Shown here: positions 59,401 to 64,000 of the stretch, piece after piece
How the letters are laid out: each line of letters begins with the position of its first letter
Numbering within the stretch: position 1 is the first letter of the stretch
DNA from: Helicoverpa zea
Taxonomy: Eukaryota; Arthropoda; Insecta; Lepidoptera; Noctuidae
Assembly (NCBI RefSeq): GCF_022581195.2
Contig: NC_061465.1
Location: 11,472,501-11,536,500, forward strand
Reading direction: 5' to 3'
DNA length: 64,000 bases
Position numbers and translations under genes: made by a program
Notes under the pieces: generated by a model
The model's input: the letters and a program-made list of their open reading frames with translations, nothing else
Database searches by the model: none
Told to the model about the DNA's origin: nothing

Positions 59401-62400
59401 AGGCTACGTTTTATCCGGGAGCGAAAAGTTGTATCCTTGGGACGCAGGAGAATCCGCAGAAAACAGTTACTGAACTATAAATTGATTTCGACTTAGTACT
59501 GCCCAAAAGCCATTTATTTGATTTACAATAGTCAACATACATCAGTCGGCCTACTCCTTTGTCTAATACCCAAGTTTATGATGAAAATAAATGGTTTCAG
59601 TAACCCACGGGGCTGAAGTTTCGTCATATTTCTATGGTTTCCTAAAAGCACTTGTTTACTTCAATTATTCAAAATTAAAATACCGCCCACGTTTGTAGAA
59701 GTGGTCCAAAACGTGCTTGAAATTGCAAAGTAATTTATAAGGCTGGAACACGTTGCTTGGATTAAAAGTTGAAAGGTTTTTGGCACTTTCATAAGGATAA
59801 ATTACCGTTTTAATGGTCTGGAATATTTTAAAGATACGAAAGTTTTCGTAAATTATGAGCTTTTGGAGGATATCGATTTTAATCTAGAGTTCAAGTTTAA
59901 TAAAGTATTAAGATGCTTGCGGATTTAAAATTCAGATAAACTGCCGGATACGTGATCAAAATCAAGGAGGAACATACATACTTTAAAAATGTAAGCCTAC
60001 TATGAAGAGGTCATTAATTTATGTAACAAACCGTTCAATTAACACTATTAAATCTTCACCTTCACACTTTCACTAGATAAGATGTAACCACACATACAAC
60101 TTACTGTTAACTGATATCAGTAAGGTTATCTACCAGATAGCGGGGTCAGCACAGATCAAAGCGCATACGCACGTAATGGTGCATCGTTAGCGAATACTCT
60201 TATCAGTTAGGCAAAGTCCGTTATTTAAAAACTTTATAAATATTTTGCTGCTTGGAGACTAAGCTTTCTACAAGATCAATAAATACTATGTATCTATTTG
60301 ATTCCAGTGCCACCAAAAGATGGACGGACGAAATGGCCAATGTAGCTGAGAAGCAGTGATTGCGGGATGCTGAAGATCGAGTAGTGTGGTCCACCTTGCC
60401 CTCCGCAGTTTACCTTACTCCCTAGTCCAGGAGTTGACGTCTTTCGGTTGAAACGACAACTATAATTCTGTTAATCTAATTACGATATTGATTTTAGGAT
60501 TCCGCATCCGATGGGTAAACCAGAACCCTATTACTAAGACTTCGCTGTTCGTCTGCCACCAGGGTGTATCTCGTGAACCGTGATAGTAAGAGGAGTATAT
60601 CTATCAGTATTTTTTCTATTGTCATGATAATAAAACTCAATAACCACAGAGCGTCTTTTAAAGAATGTACAGTCATAAAAGTACTCCCAAAATCCAGCTC
60701 ACTGGACAGTTTTGATACTGTCAGCGCAAGACGCAAGCAATCGTCAATTGTCGATTACGTGCGGTCTAGCGGACAGCGGGCCTAAGTGGCAAGTTACCGC
60801 AACTCAGTCGCTAATGGATGCGGACAGCGACCATCGATGTAATGAACTTAGTTCACTTAGACAACTTAGTTGGGACTGTAGAGATCGGCGGTTGGGAGTC
60901 TGCGAGTCTTTTATGTGGTTTTTGAGAGTTCAAAATGAAGTTCAACCTTGTATAGTGTAGCCTAAGTGCCTACAGAGACGACTGTTGTAGTTTTATAGTT
61001 TTCTATGAAGCTCTATCTATAGAAGATTGGTGGTTCGTGTTAAATATCAACTTTTGTGAAGTAAAATTCCAAAACGTAAGTTTCAAAAAGATAGAACCTA
61101 ATGAGGGAGTCAACCTTATCATCTATCAAGTGTCAGAGTTTTCTCAAATCTGCTTGACAGCCTCTGACGTGAAATTGTAACGACTGCTACTGAGTAGCAT
61201 TCGAGGACGCTGGCTTTACGTGCCCTCTCGAGCAAAGCGGTGTAACACCGTCAACTTCTAGACACTGAGCTGTTTTGTGAATGCTTCTGAAACCCACAGC
61301 CTAGTTAAACAGTTCCTACATTTGACACTCCAATCACGAATCTGTTAAACAATACCTTTGCGCAAATGGTGAAGCCAAACGGACCCTTTACAAAAAACAT
61401 CACTTCAAAGTGAAGACCTATACACAACACGCGCACAGACCAACAAACACAAACGCCATTACATTACGAAACAGTATTCTGCCTACGCGTGTCCGGCCTA
61501 CGTGAGGCACGTGGTACTCGCACGTTTGTGAATATATTCAGAGGGTATTATACCTTTTTTCTACCAATGACGTCTCTGAAAGGGTGAAGTGTATTGTCCA
61601 ATTCACCTTTACGCTTCCATACGTAACAAAAGGCGATTTTTTGCTAGGCCCAAGTTTCATGGAAATATTATAAAAAGGATTATGCGTTGTTCAGAGGCAT
61701 ATTTGAATTTCTTAACTGGTTTTCTTTCTCGGTAGAATGATACACGTGGCGAAGATCATGTGTTGTATGAATTTCAATTGTTATATTTATTCATGAGTCT
61801 CTAAGCTGTATTTTGCAAACGAAAATGGGAACAAGATTTTAAGATGAAAAACTCATTAGTGATAATTGTGTGAAAAATAATTGTTTAATAAAAAAAAAAA
61901 TAATTGTTGTTGTTTTCACAATTCGTTCGATGTCGCACAATTATTTTTGAATTATTTCAATGTTAATACGAATAAATGAATAAATAAGCATTGAGAGATT
62001 TTTGTTACATTTTAAAATGATATTCGTTTTGAGATTTTTATGATAAACAACAACTAATTTAAATGGGATATTTAAAAGCTAGTTGAAAGCGACCTGTGAC
62101 TAGTGACCTATTATAATTTTATATTATTTAATTCTGTCTTACGATCGAAGTGTTCATGTTTTTTTTTTTCTATTTTATTAAGACAGAAAGAGAGTAATAT
62201 TTTTATTTTAGTTCAAATAAATGTTCTTAAAATCCTAGTTGCCATTTTTACGTGTATTGTAGGCGTATACATAACTCCGAGTCTAATCTCAACATCACAG
62301 CAATGAGTACATCAAGTTTTCAAAATATAAAAAAATACATAATTTTCTACCTGATTGAATTACTAACGTACCTACTTAATCTATGACGTAGGCGTCAGTG

Positions 62401-64000
62401 ACAAAAGAAAGAAGTAGAAAGGGCAACAAGGGCTCACGAAGAACAAAATGACTAGCGGAGGTGCCATAACGGAAAGAAAGTAGCGTGCCAAAATGCGGGT
62501 GAGCGTAGGACGACGAACGTTATTGTTTTCGCCCTTGTACAAATTCTTTAGACCTGGCGATTTTTTGTTATACCAAAAATTGTTGACAAATGACTCAAAG
62601 AATCCGAACGCCTCGTTACTGATCGTTTTGGTCATGGCCACCACACGAATTTGACCTAGAAGGAGGCACCTGACCTACCTGCACCATTGGCATCTCTGCC
62701 CATCTTTCCTTACTCCATGGCTACACTTGACTTTCTTACTAATTAACGCGTATTGTTACAAAGGGCCTTTACAGAAGTTACCACTTAAAGCTAGAATAAC
62801 GTTTTGTTGCGGGATCAAATTGTCGCTTTTGTTCTCATAATGGATACAACAATGGCTGGTAAATGGGACAGAGAAATATATCGAGTGGACACGTGACGTT
62901 TTCTTAGATATTTTTACTTGTTAATGTACATTAGATATTGTTATGAGCTGGTTATTGAACTTTGTGAATTACCATGGGAGTAAGATTGGTAAGACCATGT
63001 AGTAAGTCCGTAGCCACGGTGTCTTCTAAGAAAGATGCGAGGATATCTAGCAGACCTTATTTTAATAACCGACTTCCCAAAACGGAGGAGGAAAAAAACA
63101 AAAGTTCGAATAAACAATTCGTTTTTTTGTGAAACTAGATGAACATAGAAAATACAAACAATTGGCTTACTCTAAACAACACACCTTTGATTGGACCTCT
63201 ATTTTCCTTTGGCCAACTATAGAAAATTGATTCAGCTACAATTTATTACAGCAGTTTTTCCACCATAGTTCATTGTCGGGCAATTCACGGAAGACTTTGA
63301 CCCGAGGCAATAAATCAGGCTTGAACTAAGATCGATAGGAAACATGCACGAAGCAGCACTGTAACTACAGGCATTTTCTTACAGTAAAGTAATTTTGTAT
63401 TTTACTAGCTATTGCCCAGGTCCCTAAAAATATTGAATACTCAATAGCCATGTCATGTCTACGTAGAATTTCTGTATGCACATTGATAAAAACTATGGTT
63501 CTATCTCTATAAGAAATGATGTTTAAATGGGTTCACCCATTTGAAGTGACAGACGAACAAATTAACTTTCTCATTTCATTTGTAACATTACGATAAGGAT
63601 AAGAACCAAATACTTAATAGACAGCTTTTTATCTGTTTATGATTTAGTTTGAGGGGTCAGTTAGCTTGCTGGCTTCTCTTCGTCGAATTTAAATAGTGAA
63701 TCTGCCTAATCGGATGCAGAGTACCAATACTTTACATGGAGCGACTGCCTATCTTACCAGCCTACCCAGTCACCCCGGTAATACGATACCTTGGTAAAGT
63801 GGTTAACAGATTGTCTGGCTTACAATAAAAAGACAGCCGGAGTACAATAAACCTAACGTGTTTTCCGAAACACCGAGGAACATAGGTCACCAATTTATTT
63901 ATACTAATACATATTTTATATAAACTACTTAAAACTAATGCACACGAAGTGACGGCGTCGTGTTACGCTGCGAGGTGTCGCGTAGCCATCCTCGGAACCT
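56406..64000. other. Upstream region of norpA with no recognised gene
   Basis: No coding exon is visible on either strand. Recognised remnants: 60498-60600 (ACTAAGACTTCGCTGTTCGT, GTATCTCGTGAACCGTGATA), a common insect repeat; a degenerate Helitron-like copy at about 59285-59465; an AACCGACTTCC start at 63068; a reverse SINE fragment at about 63705-63885. A non-coding first exon and the promoter of norpA could lie here, but I found no combination of TATA, initiator and splice donor that I would defend. Confidence 0.5.
63705..63885 (-). repeat. SINE 3' fragment, reverse orientation
   Basis: AATCGGATGCAGAGTACCAA, GGAGCGACTGCCTATCTTAC and GTTTTCCGAAACACCGAGG read as the complement of the SINE body at 7650-7890. 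It is diverged and lacks the tRNA-like head. Confidence 0.7.

Noticed and set aside
60494..60785. Overlapping open frames upstream of norpA as a candidate gene
   Set aside because: The region contains a common insect repeat (GTATCTCGTGAACCGTGATA) and the frames run on both strands without domain features.

Overview
The window looks like nuclear DNA of a moth (Lepidoptera, most likely a noctuid-type species; inferred from repeat families, not proven). It is AT-rich with short exons and GT-AG introns. It carries tRNA-derived SINEs, Helitron-like copies starting TC and ending CTAG, an RTE-clade retrotransposon and many foldback MITEs. There are no bacterial features and no rRNA or tRNA genes.

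One protein-coding gene fills most of it. On the minus strand, 21 coding exons between 56345 (ATG) and 1982 (TGA) join in frame to a 3225-nt CDS (1074 codons plus stop). The product is a complete phospholipase C-beta of the insect norpA / vertebrate PLCB4 class, the enzyme that couples Gq to TRP channels in rhabdomeric photoreceptors. The order is N-terminal PH region, EF-hands, catalytic X, acidic linker, catalytic Y, C2, long coiled-coil C-terminal domain and a PDZ-type tail. The catalytic histidines and Ca2+ ligands are intact. Every junction was set by phase continuity, consensus splice sites and similarity to remembered Drosophila NORPA. Intron 2 is the largest (about 21.5 kb). The exon holding the start codon also carries 60 nt of 5' UTR behind a strong splice acceptor, so at least one non-coding first exon and the promoter lie further right, possibly in 56406-64000 or beyond.

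Layout, left to right: 1-1981, 3' UTR and 3' flank; 1982-2050, last exon; 2123-5706, a full-length RTE element with target duplications, antisense to the host gene, one premature stop, and a 400-bp MITE nested in its leader; 6046-9877, exons 20-17 with SINE copies and a decayed partial copy of exon 18; 9878-14754, an intron with a Helitron and an 881-bp foldback element that itself contains a small palindromic retroelement; 14755-19100, the densest exon cluster (C2, Y, linker, X); 19101-31967, exons 8-4 with double palindromes, a SINE and a 723-bp retroposed block; 32028-53521, giant intron 2 with foldback MITEs, a hAT-type MITE, non-LTR 3' ends and a cluster of nuclear-receptor half-sites; 53522-56405, exons 2 and 1 with a tandem duplication between them; 56406-64000, upstream DNA with only repeat remnants recognised.

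The most notable items are the C-terminal Phe in place of the Drosophila NORPA Cys, the dead exon-18 copy, the nested RTE/MITE, and a small two-copy palindromic element family with 11-12 bp target duplications.
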